Translations under genes and position numbers: made by a program
The notes under the pieces: generated by a model
Seen by the model: only the letters and a program-made list of their open reading frames with translations
What the model was told of the DNA's origin: nothing
Database searches by the model: none
NCBI RefSeq assembly: GCF_005116655.2
Contig: NZ_CP050698.1
Location: forward strand, 3,393,489 to 3,457,488
Direction: 5' to 3'
DNA: 64,000 nucleotides
Origin: Desulfosediminicola flagellatus
GTDB lineage: Bacteria > Desulfobacterota > Desulfobulbia > Desulfobulbales > Desulfocapsaceae
Shown here: positions 57,601-64,000 of the stretch, in pieces
How positions within the stretch are numbered: position 1 is the first letter of the stretch
How the letters are laid out: each line of letters starts with the position of its first letter

Positions 57601-59383
57601 CACGATCACTACTCCCAAGTGTTGCCACGACATTCAGTTTCTTTTCTAAAAAGAGCAGCCGGCATGCCTGGCGCTGAATCTTTCCACTGGTTGTCTTTGG
57701 TATGGTGTTCGTTCGTAACAGGCAGACAGTGTGCACCGCAATACCATGCTCATCTGCCACAACTTCCTTCATCCGCGCCATGATCGCGGTTGCATCCTTA
57801 GTGCGCAGGTACTTGCGGTCAAGTTCATGCACTACCACTAACCGCTCCTGGCCGTTGAAATCAATCGAGAACGCAGCTCCACATCCACCTCGCAACTCAG
57901 GACATGCTTTTTCAACGGTCAGCTCAATATCATGTGGATAATGATTCATTCCACGAATAATGATCATGTCCTTAATTCGTCCGGTAACAAAGAGGTTGTC
58001 GCGGTACACAAACCCCAGATCCCCTGTACGGAGATATGGCCCTTCTCCACAATCAGCAAGAAAAGCATTAAATACTAAAGTATTATCTTCAGGTCGGTTG
58101 TAGTATCCCTTTGCTATTGTCGGTCCCTTAACCCATATTTCACCCACCTCATCGGCCGCACACTTCACCAGCGTTTGAGGATCTACAATAAGATACTCGG
58201 TATCAGACTCGGTTCTACCACAGCCAACGAGACTCCATGCCCCATTCTCACCACCCGGAACCACTCGGTTTTGCTCAAGTGCCACAGAGTCAAAGCTCCA
58301 GATTGGTGTATCCAGAGCAGCAGGCACCATGCTGACTTTGAGAGTTGCCTCAGCCAGACCATATCCCCCGCTCAAAGCTGTAGGATTAAATCCTGCCTTG
58401 GCAAAATGCGCAAAGAACCTCTGAAGACTTATTGCCCTGATTGGTTCAGCGGCATTCAATACCATGCGCATTGAAGAGAGATCCAAACGGGGCACCTCAT
58501 CTTCTTCGATAGCACGAACACATAGATCAAAAGCAAAATTGGGGGCTGCACTATGGGTGCCCTTAAACCGGCTAATCGCCTCAAGCCACCTAAGCGGACG
58601 TTGAAGAAAAGAAGCGGGCGGCATCATATAGCATGGAAATCCCCGGTAAAGGGGTTGGAGTGCTCCGTAGATAAGGCCTAAATCGTGATGAATGGGCAGC
58701 CAGGTTACCATGACACTGTCCGTGTCATGTGCACACCCCAGATGCATGTCTTCCAGATTATGAAGGAGATTAAAATGACTTACGCAAACCCCTTTAGGCT
58801 GCGATGTTGAACCGGAAGTATACTGAATAAAGGCTGTAGAATCGGGAGCGGGATTGTATTCCTGCCACAACTGAGCGCTGGATGCTTCATTATAATCAGT
58901 AGCAATCCACGGTACAGCATACAAAGCATCATCTGATTCGCCTTTTTTTCCACATGTATCAGCAATATCGCGTGTAGTTAGGACAAGAACGGGGCTGGCA
59001 TCAATGACGATACCCTCAAGCCTGGCATCATGACGATTTCGTCTGGGCGGGTACGCGGGAATTGCCACGCAACCAGCATACAGACAACCAAAAAATGCGC
59101 ACATAAATTCAAGCCCTGAGGGATACAGCAGAAGCACACGCTCTCCTACAGCACAGCGTGATTGTAATGTTGCGGCGATTGCACGGGCCCGGGAATCTAA
59201 ATCTTCATATGTGAGTTGATCAGACGGCTCCTCGCCATCCTGAAGATAGATATATCCTACATAATCTTTCCCAGCTCCTGCTCGATAACGTGCAAGATTT
59301 ACAAGATTTTCAAATGACCCGTTATTTGACATTTCAGAGGTTTCCTGCACGATATTAGTGGTCATATACGTGGTAATTTCCAA
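48692..59383 (-). CDS. hybrid FAAL-ACP-PKS-NRPS loading and first extension protein
   Basis: This 3563-residue protein starts the assembly line. Domains in order are: fatty acyl-AMP ligase (about 25-590; YTSGSTSQPKG, GRIKDMIIIRGMNHYP); ACP (Ser646); ketosynthase (Cys876); acyltransferase (Ser1319, HGFH near 1417, malonyl-like); dehydratase (His1619 in HVVNGVIVFP, Asp1787); ketoreductase (GGFGKLG near 2088, Ser2230, Tyr2243); ACP (Ser2406); condensation (HHIGCDGW from 2598); adenylation (about 2940-3435); PCP (Ser3483). Specificity residues D-A-Q-D-I-G-I-V-D suggest Gln. A fatty acid would be extended to an alpha,beta-unsaturated acyl chain and joined to the amino acid. The first codon is TTG; an ATG at 59365 (six codons later) is an equally good start. 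The tail is rich in Arg and Gln. Confidence 0.94.
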   Translation of the reverse strand: MEITTYMTTNIVQETSEMSNNGSFENLVNLARYRAGAGKDYVGYIYLQDGEEPSDQLTYEDLDSRARAIAATLQSRCAVGERVLLLYPSGLEFMCAFFGCLYAGCVAIPAYPPRRNRHDARLEGIVIDASPVLVLTTRDIADTCGKKGESDDALYAVPWIATDYNEASSAQLWQEYNPAPDSTAFIQYTSGSTSQPKGVCVSHFNLLHNLEDMHLGCAHDTDSVMVTWLPIHHDLGLIYGALQPLYRGFPCYMMPPASFLQRPLRWLEAISRFKGTHSAAPNFAFDLCVRAIEEDEVPRLDLSSMRMVLNAAEPIRAISLQRFFAHFAKAGFNPTALSGGYGLAEATLKVSMVPAALDTPIWSFDSVALEQNRVVPGGENGAWSLVGCGRTESDTEYLIVDPQTLVKCAADEVGEIWVKGPTIAKGYYNRPEDNTLVFNAFLADCGEGPYLRTGDLGFVYRDNLFVTGRIKDMIIIRGMNHYPHDIELTVEKACPELRGGCGAAFSIDFNGQERLVVVHELDRKYLRTKDATAIMARMKEVVADEHGIAVHTVCLLRTNTIPKTTSGKIQRQACRLLFLEKKLNVVATLGSSDREVSSDRQQRKEKEQQDSHKLRSMILDAAAFHLNIDVAEIKSDEPLAHYGLDSAAAVALAGEIERISGKPCSPTVLYECGTIASLQAYLLGDQHVSLQDKNVQAKGLVSSTDDASIAVVGMGCRFPGAESLEEFWHLLEDGTIATGEVPPERWDIDAYYDINDSPGMMNTRWGGFLSGIDQFDAEFFGIAPREADYIDPQHRLLLEVSWEALENGAIRPSTLRGTDSGVFVGVSAHDYLQLQTEDIHSITAYTGTGGAHCIAANRLSYFWDLHGPSLAIDTACSSSLVAIHQAVTSLRSGECSLAIAGGVNAVLTPHLTVGLSKAKMMSPDGSCKVFDGDANGYVRGEGCGVVILKRMSDALADGNRIFAVIRGSAVRQDGRSNGLTAPNRLAQESVIRSALRDANLSPSAVSFVEAHGTGTALGDPIEVEAIRNVYSDRKADNSCRIGSVKANIGHLESAAGMAGLIKTILAMNNGIIPGNTRLRTLNPLIDIGGTPMIISPDSAIWEQNNGTRTAGVSSFGFGGTIAHTIVSEFDAVLSYSEVSSSYHLCTVSAHSLQALKARVDNLVEHILMNPGQALGDICYTLNQGREHFDHKRAIVAGTVDELQLKLKELTLETPNSATSRQGIPRDVVFLFSGQGLQLEGVARELLKSEPVFRACIEECDLILENELNISVKGMLEQTSESSGPGLPTDIQPLHFSIQYALAQLWLSWGIAPSAVLGHSLGEYAAACIAGVLELQDALVLVAHRARLAEALPVWGAMAAVFSDVRTVEHAIEGTGCEIAVINGPEHIIVSGSKNAIHDLLPVLENSGLRSIQLNVTHGFHSTCVDPMLDAFEEYAGKVTFTEPRIEMISTLTGDRVDSEIAGSGYWRRHLREPVQFEKAMRCALEKPETVFIEIGSSPTLINMARRFDAAKQAVWIPTLRPGINDQQSMLEGLAQLYTLGYQIDWDSFYRGRAYNMISLPTYPFQRKRHWIANPKERVAARVTVEHPLLGNRLHLAGSDGRIIWENILGEMDVLYLKDHVVNGVIVFPGAAFTEMIAYAARSSGIRECIDISNLEFSSPLVFTGTVRYRLQTVVQRKGDALDCAIYSMESDAEPNENWRLHVRGTVTGTEFSGRVVSVTDVEKNCPSTVIGTDFYSGWQSRGNHWGTSFQSIQRMRIGDLETIAWLQETPEVTRDAGTYVIHPALLDACVQAMSGGAEGSGAFVGKRVGRLHIAGPLTGELIAYARWTKRGERSLVGDLTVTDVNGRNILMAEDLAFSFLEEEKNEHWRQWLFTEEWAAFQLPVTSAVTTPAAFLVVGSHNDYAESCVEQLQGMGHRVLRLDDCNSVVPADAQQPVQGILCFVSPERELYNPDAMAKAIVDQVMKARQTVHLISRNSAFTQAKIWFVTTNVWPVSKGTVPQSASSLWGLYSAIAAEHSGNRGGLIDIEEGIDPVQVALEISRAVTGSIHCDKLRIGSEITTPRLRAMKTFAGEDQKGIRSDGAYLITGGFGKLGSSVALWLAAQGARNIILIGKSGPPAAPHTAESKADRKEGRFGLIEQLEETGVKVTSVTLDISDANALKLWEEEYSRQANEPVKGIFHVAGVVSKEALEDISEDACLSVVKAKAGGVMALEQVFDLRSMDFVALFSSAATIINSPFLGTYAAANSFLDSYAQQRRLEGYPVISIDWSTFKDGGMAVVAEQAGDANFSRTLKPLSNDDGMQILGQLLGCSAARVAVLPVVWEEWQAAYPSQSGLVYWEHVLSGLARHEQIRHNLPDRAELFALPHEKRHALLVEGLSRLVSHALGAGKEGVDPATPLTALGIDSLMALEIRACMEKAYGVTLPVVTIISGPSIELLAQSLGELLDSQPIPGAEDVVSDSEDQNETGFFPLSFNQYSQWLLSSMSPKVCAYHVSFSARVISALDKHALQRCLQALVERHASLRTTYSVHNGEISQEVHAAGDAFLIETDATGWSDEELFQGARKAYAQPFDLVAGPLIRGHLFTRSASDHVFLLVVHHIGCDGWSLWLLLEELATIYAAETGMSSGDLPSLGASYITCAKRQLEKWSGTEELRAGQKFWAERLADIPLMLELVTDYPRPLTQSLNGSSRSFSISSSVTHKLKRMASEQNTTMFTLLMAAYHVLLHRITNQTQILVGSPTAGRIDSDTARTVGHFVNMIVIRGDLTANPSWREFVEVMRREIIECLEFQDFPFHLLVEHLQPERLPGRTPVFQVDFTYQRAHTNAELIDFMGGTSSDTRLYWGTSELAPFVVPQQEGQFDLSLEMAEGAESLFGFMKYNSDIFRPETIDNLCRSLCMIVESVCDSPELHIAEIPLLDSHQLQTVNQWAQSVTKEVPDCCLQELFAVQASLIPDEQAVVYGNHSITYRELDERSDAIAWCLQDLGVASGSIVGVCLERSTDLIASLLGVLKAGGAYLPLDVTHPESRRREMLIDSGAGVLITADTAEISAVPGLRVCDPASVIARAERFAAEKAVYPTDLAYVIYTSGSTGKPKGVMIEHKSVVNLITGLNDVIYSKYESSQHVSVFASTVFDASVQQIFGALCGGHTLHVLTEECRRDGKILLDYWRQSGVTIADGTPTLLGMMLDAGLSEVEGLSLKHLIIGGEQLARELVSRLKSGPGSDISITNIYGPTECCVDVTAMDLDPYDLPDETILPIGRPMANVQAYILNQKKEPVVPGMPGELYIGGPSVGRGYLNQAERTAECFVTNPFEPGTRLYRTGDRVRFLPDGVIAFLGRIDNQVKVRGFRIEPGEIEHRLRRCTEVRDAVVIVREDIPGDRRLVAYLIVGGEAVSTGDIRGQLVADLPDYMIPSLFVVMPSFPLSSSGKVDRRKLPKPVEGSILPHTISAKPQTDFEREVASIWKNIIGLKEVGLHDNFFDLGGNSLLLTKVQIRLQAALGRDIGITELFRFPTIHSLAEFYAKDEQDLAEDHREEEGRRQQQKRRAAGLGSVRRSIRKGLTETEA

Positions 59384-59711
59384 TCCTATAGAATCACTGA
59401 CTTTCTCAGCGCGTAGTTATTCCGTAGTAATGTTGATGTATTGCCAGGACTGCCTATTATCCATATTTTTTCATTATTTGCCGAATCTGTTGCTTTTCCA
59501 GCATTCTGCATAGACTGGAAGCGTTCATAAGGACTTAGGCCAAAGGTTAAAGGTTAAAGAACGTAGTGTTTCAGAAGCTTACTGCATTTTTCCATGCAAT
59601 TTACTCAGTCCTAACCTCTTTAACCTCAGTCCTTTTGTTGTGTTTTCAAGGATCGTACGCAATCTGCATGGTTGAGGATTTCGCTTATGGGTAATAGGCA
59701 GTCCCAGCCAG
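59384..59711. other. spacer between exporter and megasynthase genes
   Basis: About 330 AT-rich bases with no gene. It contains the inverted repeat listed at 59529-59634. A promoter for the 43-kb operon may lie here, but I cannot identify boxes with confidence. Read-through from the exporter operon is also possible. Confidence 0.5.
59529..59634. repeat. 106-bp imperfect inverted repeat upstream of megasynthase operon
   Basis: The ends AAGGACTTAGG (59529-59539) and CCTCAGTCCTT (59624-59634) are inverted with one mismatch. Inside, GGTTAAAGGTTAAAG faces a CTAACCTCTTTAA stretch, and the centre has a smaller palindrome (TGCAT and ATGCA). It could be a mobile remnant, an attenuator or a regulatory structure. 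Confidence 0.5.
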
Positions 59712-61352
59712 TTACTCCTCATGGTCATACTTCACACAACTGCCATATTCCATTTTGTATATTCTATCGGACGCATAGAAATAATTATCGTCATGGGTAA
59801 CGGCGATTATGGTTTTACCCTTGGCCTTCAACTCAGGCAAAAGGACGTTATAAAAGTATTTTCGAAATACCGGATCCTGATCAGCAGCCCATTCATCAAA
59901 GATGATGACCTGCTTATTCTCAAGAACGCTGGTAATCAGACTCAATCGCTTTTTCTGGCCTGTCGAGAGGTCACGGTTAGTAATCACTCCGTCTTCGATC
60001 GACGTCTTGTCAATCAGTTCCATTTGAGAGAGGAGCGTCGAAACAAGTTCGCTGTCCGGTTCATCTATACCTATCAGTCGTTTGAAGAGGTGATAGTCAG
60101 TAAAAATCACTGAAAAGATATTTCTGTAACTCGCTTTATTGTATGGGGTAATCTCGGTCTCATCGAGAAGAATGTGCCCGCTGCTTAACGGATAAAGACT
60201 GGCCAGAACTTTTAAGAAGGTCGATTTACCTGAACCGTTACCACCCACAATGAACGTGATCTCGCCTTTATGAAACTCAAGGTGCATCGGCCCAATGCTG
60301 AACGGTCTGCCGTTCTCTTTCTGGGGAAACTGAAAGAAGACATCCTTCAGGATTATTTTGTTCCAATCAAGCTCAACGATTTCCTGCTGATCACAAATCA
60401 ATTCATTCCGACTCTGCCCCTGATCAATGAGCTCTTCAAGCGTACGGATATTGTTAATAGCAGCCTCAGCCCGTGACATTGCCGGTATCGCTATAGCAAA
60501 ATCGCTGATCGGTCCGGCAGTAAAAATAAGAAAGGCGATCAGTTTTGGAATAATCGGAATTTCGCTCTTATCCAACTGTGGCAGAATAAAGAGAATGCAT
60601 CCGATTGAGATGAGCAGAAAGGATTGAGAAAGAAGAATAGTCACATTCAGCTTAAGCCCTGCCTTTATGCGTTGTTCCGTCGAACCATCAATAACCTTAC
60701 TCAGTTCCTCCTGGCTAAAATCCTCGTATTTGCGCCTATTCATCTTCAATTCCTTGAAGCCATTGAGCAGACCTCCAAGGTTATCCATGAAACTGTTTTC
60801 GCACGATGCTGATTTTTGTAATGCTGATGCTATCTCTTTTTCATTTCGGAGATATAAAAGCACCATAAAACCGACAATCCCGACACTGATCAGTAAGGCT
60901 TTAAACGACATTACACCGATATAAATTATTATGAATACCAGCATGATCGCTGAAGAGATTGCATTAACAGCAAGAGTAGTTGAAGCAGAAATAGTATTTG
61001 CATCCATCGCGAGAGAAGAATAAAAGATACCTTTGTCTATCCCTTCCATGCCAAGAAGGTCTGTACTCCTAAGCTTGGCAAGGATTCGATGTCGGATGAT
61101 GCGCACGACCTCTTCAACCAGCCTGGTACTCTCATTCATAGAATAACGCTTGCAATACCAAAACAGCGCCATCAGGGAGGTGAACAACAAAAACTCGCGA
61201 AAATGCAGACTTCCCGGTTTCAATTTTCCTGCAGCATGAATAGCGGTGGCCACAGCAAGGCCATTGGCAATGCCAGCTACCACCGTCATTAGAGCCATGG
61301 TTTTGTTGAAATGGCCTGCTTCAGCCTTTACAAATTCGAAGTAATTTTTCAC
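59712..61352 (-). CDS. cyclic-peptide-type ABC exporter (fused permease and ATPase)
   Basis: This 546-residue protein joins an N-terminal membrane domain (about 1-300, six predicted helices) to a C-terminal ATPase. Walker A is GGNGSGKST, the signature is LSTGQ and the Walker B region is IIFDEWAADQDP followed by VTHDD. The phrase DEWAADQDP is a hallmark of the SyrD/PvdE/YojI group, which exports non-ribosomal peptides and siderophores or microcin. It is very probably the exporter of the product made by the downstream megasynthase. Its start overlaps the stop of the binding-protein gene by 4 bases, so the two are translationally coupled. Confidence 0.93.
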   Translation of the reverse strand: MKNYFEFVKAEAGHFNKTMALMTVVAGIANGLAVATAIHAAGKLKPGSLHFREFLLFTSLMALFWYCKRYSMNESTRLVEEVVRIIRHRILAKLRSTDLLGMEGIDKGIFYSSLAMDANTISASTTLAVNAISSAIMLVFIIIYIGVMSFKALLISVGIVGFMVLLYLRNEKEIASALQKSASCENSFMDNLGGLLNGFKELKMNRRKYEDFSQEELSKVIDGSTEQRIKAGLKLNVTILLSQSFLLISIGCILFILPQLDKSEIPIIPKLIAFLIFTAGPISDFAIAIPAMSRAEAAINNIRTLEELIDQGQSRNELICDQQEIVELDWNKIILKDVFFQFPQKENGRPFSIGPMHLEFHKGEITFIVGGNGSGKSTFLKVLASLYPLSSGHILLDETEITPYNKASYRNIFSVIFTDYHLFKRLIGIDEPDSELVSTLLSQMELIDKTSIEDGVITNRDLSTGQKKRLSLITSVLENKQVIIFDEWAADQDPVFRKYFYNVLLPELKAKGKTIIAVTHDDNYFYASDRIYKMEYGSCVKYDHEE

Positions 61353-62602
61353 TGGCTATCGCTTTTATGAGTTTTCAGATCATCGCGGGATTGTTTGACA
61401 AAGTTTGAAGACTGAGTTCCCCCCTGGAAAAGTCCACCTCTAGGCAGAGGCAGTTTAATCAAAGTATCTGGCGTCTTCGTCTCCAGTACCTTGGCCCAGG
61501 CGTCTTCATACAGCCTATTCTTCTCCCCGAGATCCATCAGGTATCGACGATTCTCCTCAATGGGAAAGAGAAAGCCGGGTCCGTTTCTGATGATCCGTTT
61601 AACAAAGGGCATCGAAGCGGTTACACAGTTTGGATTAGAATTGTAATTGCTCATTCGAGCTGCAACCTCAGGAATGAGCAGATAATTTATAAAAAATTCG
61701 GCAGTGCTGATCCGTTTGCTCTTCGCGCTGACAACTGCACTGTCTATAGCCACCAGGACTTCTCCTTCAGGCAGGAGAAATCGAATCTCAGGGTTTTCAT
61801 GCAACGCGATAGCCGCAGTTCCGTTCCAGCTTATGCTAAGAAGAACGTCGTTTGACGCCAGGGCTTCGTCATCGTTTAATTCTCCCATCAAAACCAACCC
61901 GTATTTTTCCACCATTCTAATGAGCACATCCCGCGCCTCTATTATCTCTGCAGGGTTTATAGTGTTAGGAGAATATCCGAGGTACATAAGAGCTACGCCC
62001 ATCGCAAACCGCATTTCCTTTACAATTCCAGTACGGTAGGCGAGATAGTCGTTTTGAATCTGCTCAACAATAAATTCCAAATCACGTGGAATTCCTGTAA
62101 CATATTTAATATTAAACCCAATCCCAAGGCTGGTACGAAATAACGGGACGCAGAAGCGTAGTCCCCGGTCATACTCAGCCCTTCGTACATCTTCATCCAG
62201 CCTTCCAATGTTAGAAAACTTATCGTGATCAAGGCGATGTAACAGACCTTCATTGATCATTTTCGTAACCATGTAATCGCTGGGAGTCAGGACATCATAT
62301 TTTCCCGGAAATTTTTCCAGAAGTTCCAGCATTTCCTCATTGCTTGTAACCTCTGTGGCAACTATCTCAGTTCCGTATTTCTCGGTGAATAGATCAAATA
62401 CTTCCTGAGGAAGGTAATTACCCCAGGTTACCACCATGAGCTGTTTGTCTGGTGAGAAGCCGGCAGCAGGCAATACAATATCCTCTGCCCAGTCGGCACT
62501 ATCGCTAATCCCAATCCGATGTTTACCCTCATAAACGGTTAGGATTTTCATGCTCATAATTATGAAAACAACAAGGATCATGCCCCCCCATGCAATCTTC
62601 AC
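61349..62602 (-). CDS. polyamine-type periplasmic substrate-binding protein
   Basis: This 417-residue protein has an N-terminal hydrophobic segment (about 5-23) that could be an uncleaved anchor or signal peptide. The rest follows the PotD/PotF spermidine/putrescine-binding pattern: VVTWGNYLPQEVFDLFTEKYG, TSNEEMLELL, YDVLTPSDYMVTKMINEGLL, RLDHDKFSNI, then FRTSLGIGFN. No importer permease or ATPase of that family is encoded next to it; the only transporter is an exporter. The protein may therefore work as a periplasmic partner of the export system or as a sensor. It overlaps both neighbours by 4 bases. Confidence 0.85.
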   Translation of the reverse strand: MKIAWGGMILVVFIIMSMKILTVYEGKHRIGISDSADWAEDIVLPAAGFSPDKQLMVVTWGNYLPQEVFDLFTEKYGTEIVATEVTSNEEMLELLEKFPGKYDVLTPSDYMVTKMINEGLLHRLDHDKFSNIGRLDEDVRRAEYDRGLRFCVPLFRTSLGIGFNIKYVTGIPRDLEFIVEQIQNDYLAYRTGIVKEMRFAMGVALMYLGYSPNTINPAEIIEARDVLIRMVEKYGLVLMGELNDDEALASNDVLLSISWNGTAAIALHENPEIRFLLPEGEVLVAIDSAVVSAKSKRISTAEFFINYLLIPEVAARMSNYNSNPNCVTASMPFVKRIIRNGPGFLFPIEENRRYLMDLGEKNRLYEDAWAKVLETKTPDTLIKLPLPRGGLFQGGTQSSNFVKQSRDDLKTHKSDSQ

Positions 62603-63756
62603 AGGGATTTTTCCTTTCCTGAGTTGAGTGCATTTGGATTTGTGAGGGTTTCCTTGTCAGAGGAGATATATTGCTTCAGCCTTGATAAGAATGACTTTTC
62701 TGGCTCAATCCCATCCTGCTCATGAAGTACTTGTGGTGGAGACTGCTTATTTGATAGTGAGTCTGCCTGCGGGATTATTGGTTTCGGGACCACAGCTGGA
62801 ACTGAAGTCGTTAACGATTGCTCAACTGCCGAATTTTCAGCGGGATCAGATTCTGAATTCAACGCCGCCGTTGTTTCCATGTTCATGATAAGTGGAAGAC
62901 TGCCACCTCCTCCGCCAATAACAACAACCTTGGAGTTGTTGGATTTCGCAAGATCCACCGTGGCGTTTATACCTTTGAACTGCAGATATTTATCGAAATA
63001 ACCTCCAGCCTTGACTATATCCTGAAAGCGCTTGATACCCTCAGCTTCAATGGCCTTTCGTCGTGCCTCTTTTGCTTCACTCTGCAGCCGATATTCCAGT
63101 TCCTGAACATACTGTTTCTGGGAGAGTTTCCTTTCAATCGCATCAACGATTGTTTTCGGCAAAGTCATTTTGCGGATAAGCAGATTGTCGAGGACAATAT
63201 GCTTCTCATCTATCGCCAGCATGGCACCCTGCATAATTATCTGAAGCAGATATCCCTCTGATGTGTAAATTTCTTCCGGCAGATAATTGGCAACCACCTT
63301 TCTGAGATGTGCCTGAACTTCTGGTTTCACTATCTTTTCGACATAATCAGGCCCTACAGTTTTGTGGAGAAGCGGAAGCTTCTCCTTATCTGGCCGGTAA
63401 CGGGCTGAGACATCAAAATGTATTGGCAGACCATCTTTGGAGAGAGCCTCGAACTCAAAAGGTCGATGTTGATTACGAATATCATAGACATACATTATAT
63501 TCCATGGCGGGATAATATGAAGTCCTTCGTCATAGACGAATTTCATATCAGTACCACCATGGAAACGCTCCCAGAGAACTCCAGCGTGACCGGGATAGAT
63601 ATTGATGAAAATTCGATTAAAAAAATAGCCGGTGATTACAAGGCAGAGAAGAAAAGAGACGATAGAAAAAACCGTAAGACGATGCTTGATAGCTCCCCAA
63701 TTCCTTGAAATATTGGTGAAGATATTGTTTACGGTTTCCAGGTCCGGTACTGCCAT
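62599..63756 (-). CDS. SPFH/prohibitin-like membrane protein
   Basis: This 385-residue protein has one membrane helix at about residues 26-48, then an SPFH domain (about 50-220; VYPGHAGVLWE-like start as INIYPGHAGVLWERFHGG, GLHIIPPWN, LSKDGLPIHFDVSARYRP). A long charged helix (about 220-275, SEAKEARRKAIEAEGIKRFQ) and a proline/serine-rich tail follow. Such proteins form oligomeric membrane rings or scaffolds that organise membrane microdomains. It is the first gene of the exporter operon. Its role here may be to cluster the export complex, but that is inference. Confidence 0.88.
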   Translation of the reverse strand: MAVPDLETVNNIFTNISRNWGAIKHRLTVFSIVSFLLCLVITGYFFNRIFINIYPGHAGVLWERFHGGTDMKFVYDEGLHIIPPWNIMYVYDIRNQHRPFEFEALSKDGLPIHFDVSARYRPDKEKLPLLHKTVGPDYVEKIVKPEVQAHLRKVVANYLPEEIYTSEGYLLQIIMQGAMLAIDEKHIVLDNLLIRKMTLPKTIVDAIERKLSQKQYVQELEYRLQSEAKEARRKAIEAEGIKRFQDIVKAGGYFDKYLQFKGINATVDLAKSNNSKVVVIGGGGGSLPLIMNMETTAALNSESDPAENSAVEQSLTTSVPAVVPKPIIPQADSLSNKQSPPQVLHEQDGIEPEKSFLSRLKQYISSDKETLTNPNALNSGKEKSL

Positions 63757-64000
63757 ATATGCTCCAATTTCTTGAAGAGGTAAGACTCAAATAACAACGC
63801 TTTTTCAGACGCTATTCATTGTGCTGAGACAGGATGAAACCGCAGAGACCTAACGCTTTGTTGATGCCCATGCAATAATTTATACAATGATTAACACAAA
63901 GAATTCAAGAAATTATTGTCATTTGTCAGCGTGTGGCCGACCAGGTAAGCTCATCAGGGTTTATTTGGGATATTCTTACGAAGGCATTACTTCAAATGCC
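63757..64000. other. upstream region of the SPFH gene, window end
   Basis: About 240 bases without a supportable gene. A promoter for the minus-strand exporter operon is expected here. I do not see clear -35 and -10 boxes, and the operon or the biosynthetic cluster may continue beyond the window. Confidence 0.4.

Noticed and set aside
16386-59383. Many plus-strand frames opposite the PKS/NRPS genes
   Set aside because: They are shadows of the long coding frames and show no independent domains or start signals.
61349-62602. Part of an ordinary polyamine importer
   Set aside because: No PotA/B/C-type ATPase or permease is adjacent; the only transporter is an exporter of the cyclic-peptide type.

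Overview
The window looks like a chromosomal segment of an anaerobic Desulfobacterota (former Deltaproteobacteria) bacterium. This is an inference from three things: the gene order tRNA-Leu, tig, clpP, clpX, lon; an apparent selenocysteine-containing thioredoxin-fold protein; and moderate GC with compact housekeeping operons. No rRNA or other taxonomic marker is present, so the phylum is a guess of moderate confidence.

Region 1 (1-4 kb, plus strand) holds small or ordinary genes: a DUF3820 protein, an unknown cytosolic protein, an Old Yellow Enzyme-type flavin oxidoreductase, a small lipoprotein and a membrane-anchored PilZ-like protein. A 166-bp element with 27-bp terminal inverted repeats sits next to the ribosome binding site of the oxidoreductase gene.

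Region 2 (3.9-5.7 kb, minus strand) is a triplicated tRNA-Val/tRNA-Asp unit. Each copy has its own sigma70-like promoter and intrinsic terminator.

Region 3 (5.7-11.8 kb, minus strand) is the protein quality-control set lon, clpX, clpP, tig behind tRNA-Leu(TAG).

Region 4 (12.1-16.3 kb, plus strand) carries a predicted exported DsbA-like selenoprotein (in-frame UGA in a UPYC motif, with a SECIS-like hairpin downstream), phoH, an in-frame ybeY-pdxJ fusion, tRNA-Leu(TAA) and a small unknown protein with its own terminator.

Region 5 (16.4-59.4 kb, minus strand) is an eight-gene hybrid PKS/NRPS operon of about 43 kb. Genes abut or overlap by a few bases, except one 36-base gap. Read in the direction of transcription the line is: FAAL-ACP-KS-AT-DH-KR-ACP-C-A-PCP / KS-AT-KR-ACP / C-A-PCP / KS-AT-KR(split by a methyltransferase)-ACP / C-A-PCP-E / C-A(split by a radical SAM plus B12-type module)-PCP-E / C-A-PCP / C-A(split by a PP-loop amidotransferase-like module)-PCP. 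It should make a fatty-acid-started lipopeptide with three malonate-derived units and six amino acids. Codes read by eye suggest Gln-like at the first and third amino-acid positions and Asn at the last. No thioesterase or terminal reductase is visible.

Region 6 (59.7-63.8 kb, minus strand) is a three-gene operon immediately upstream of the megasynthase: an SPFH/prohibitin-like membrane protein, a polyamine-type substrate-binding protein and a cyclic-peptide-type ABC exporter, joined by 4-base overlaps. It probably serves export or handling of the product.

The most unusual content is the assembly line with three tailoring modules built into other catalytic domains. The radical SAM/B12 module appears circularly permuted, and the PP-loop module resembles the WbpG/PseA N-acetyl sugar amidotransferases, which form amidines.
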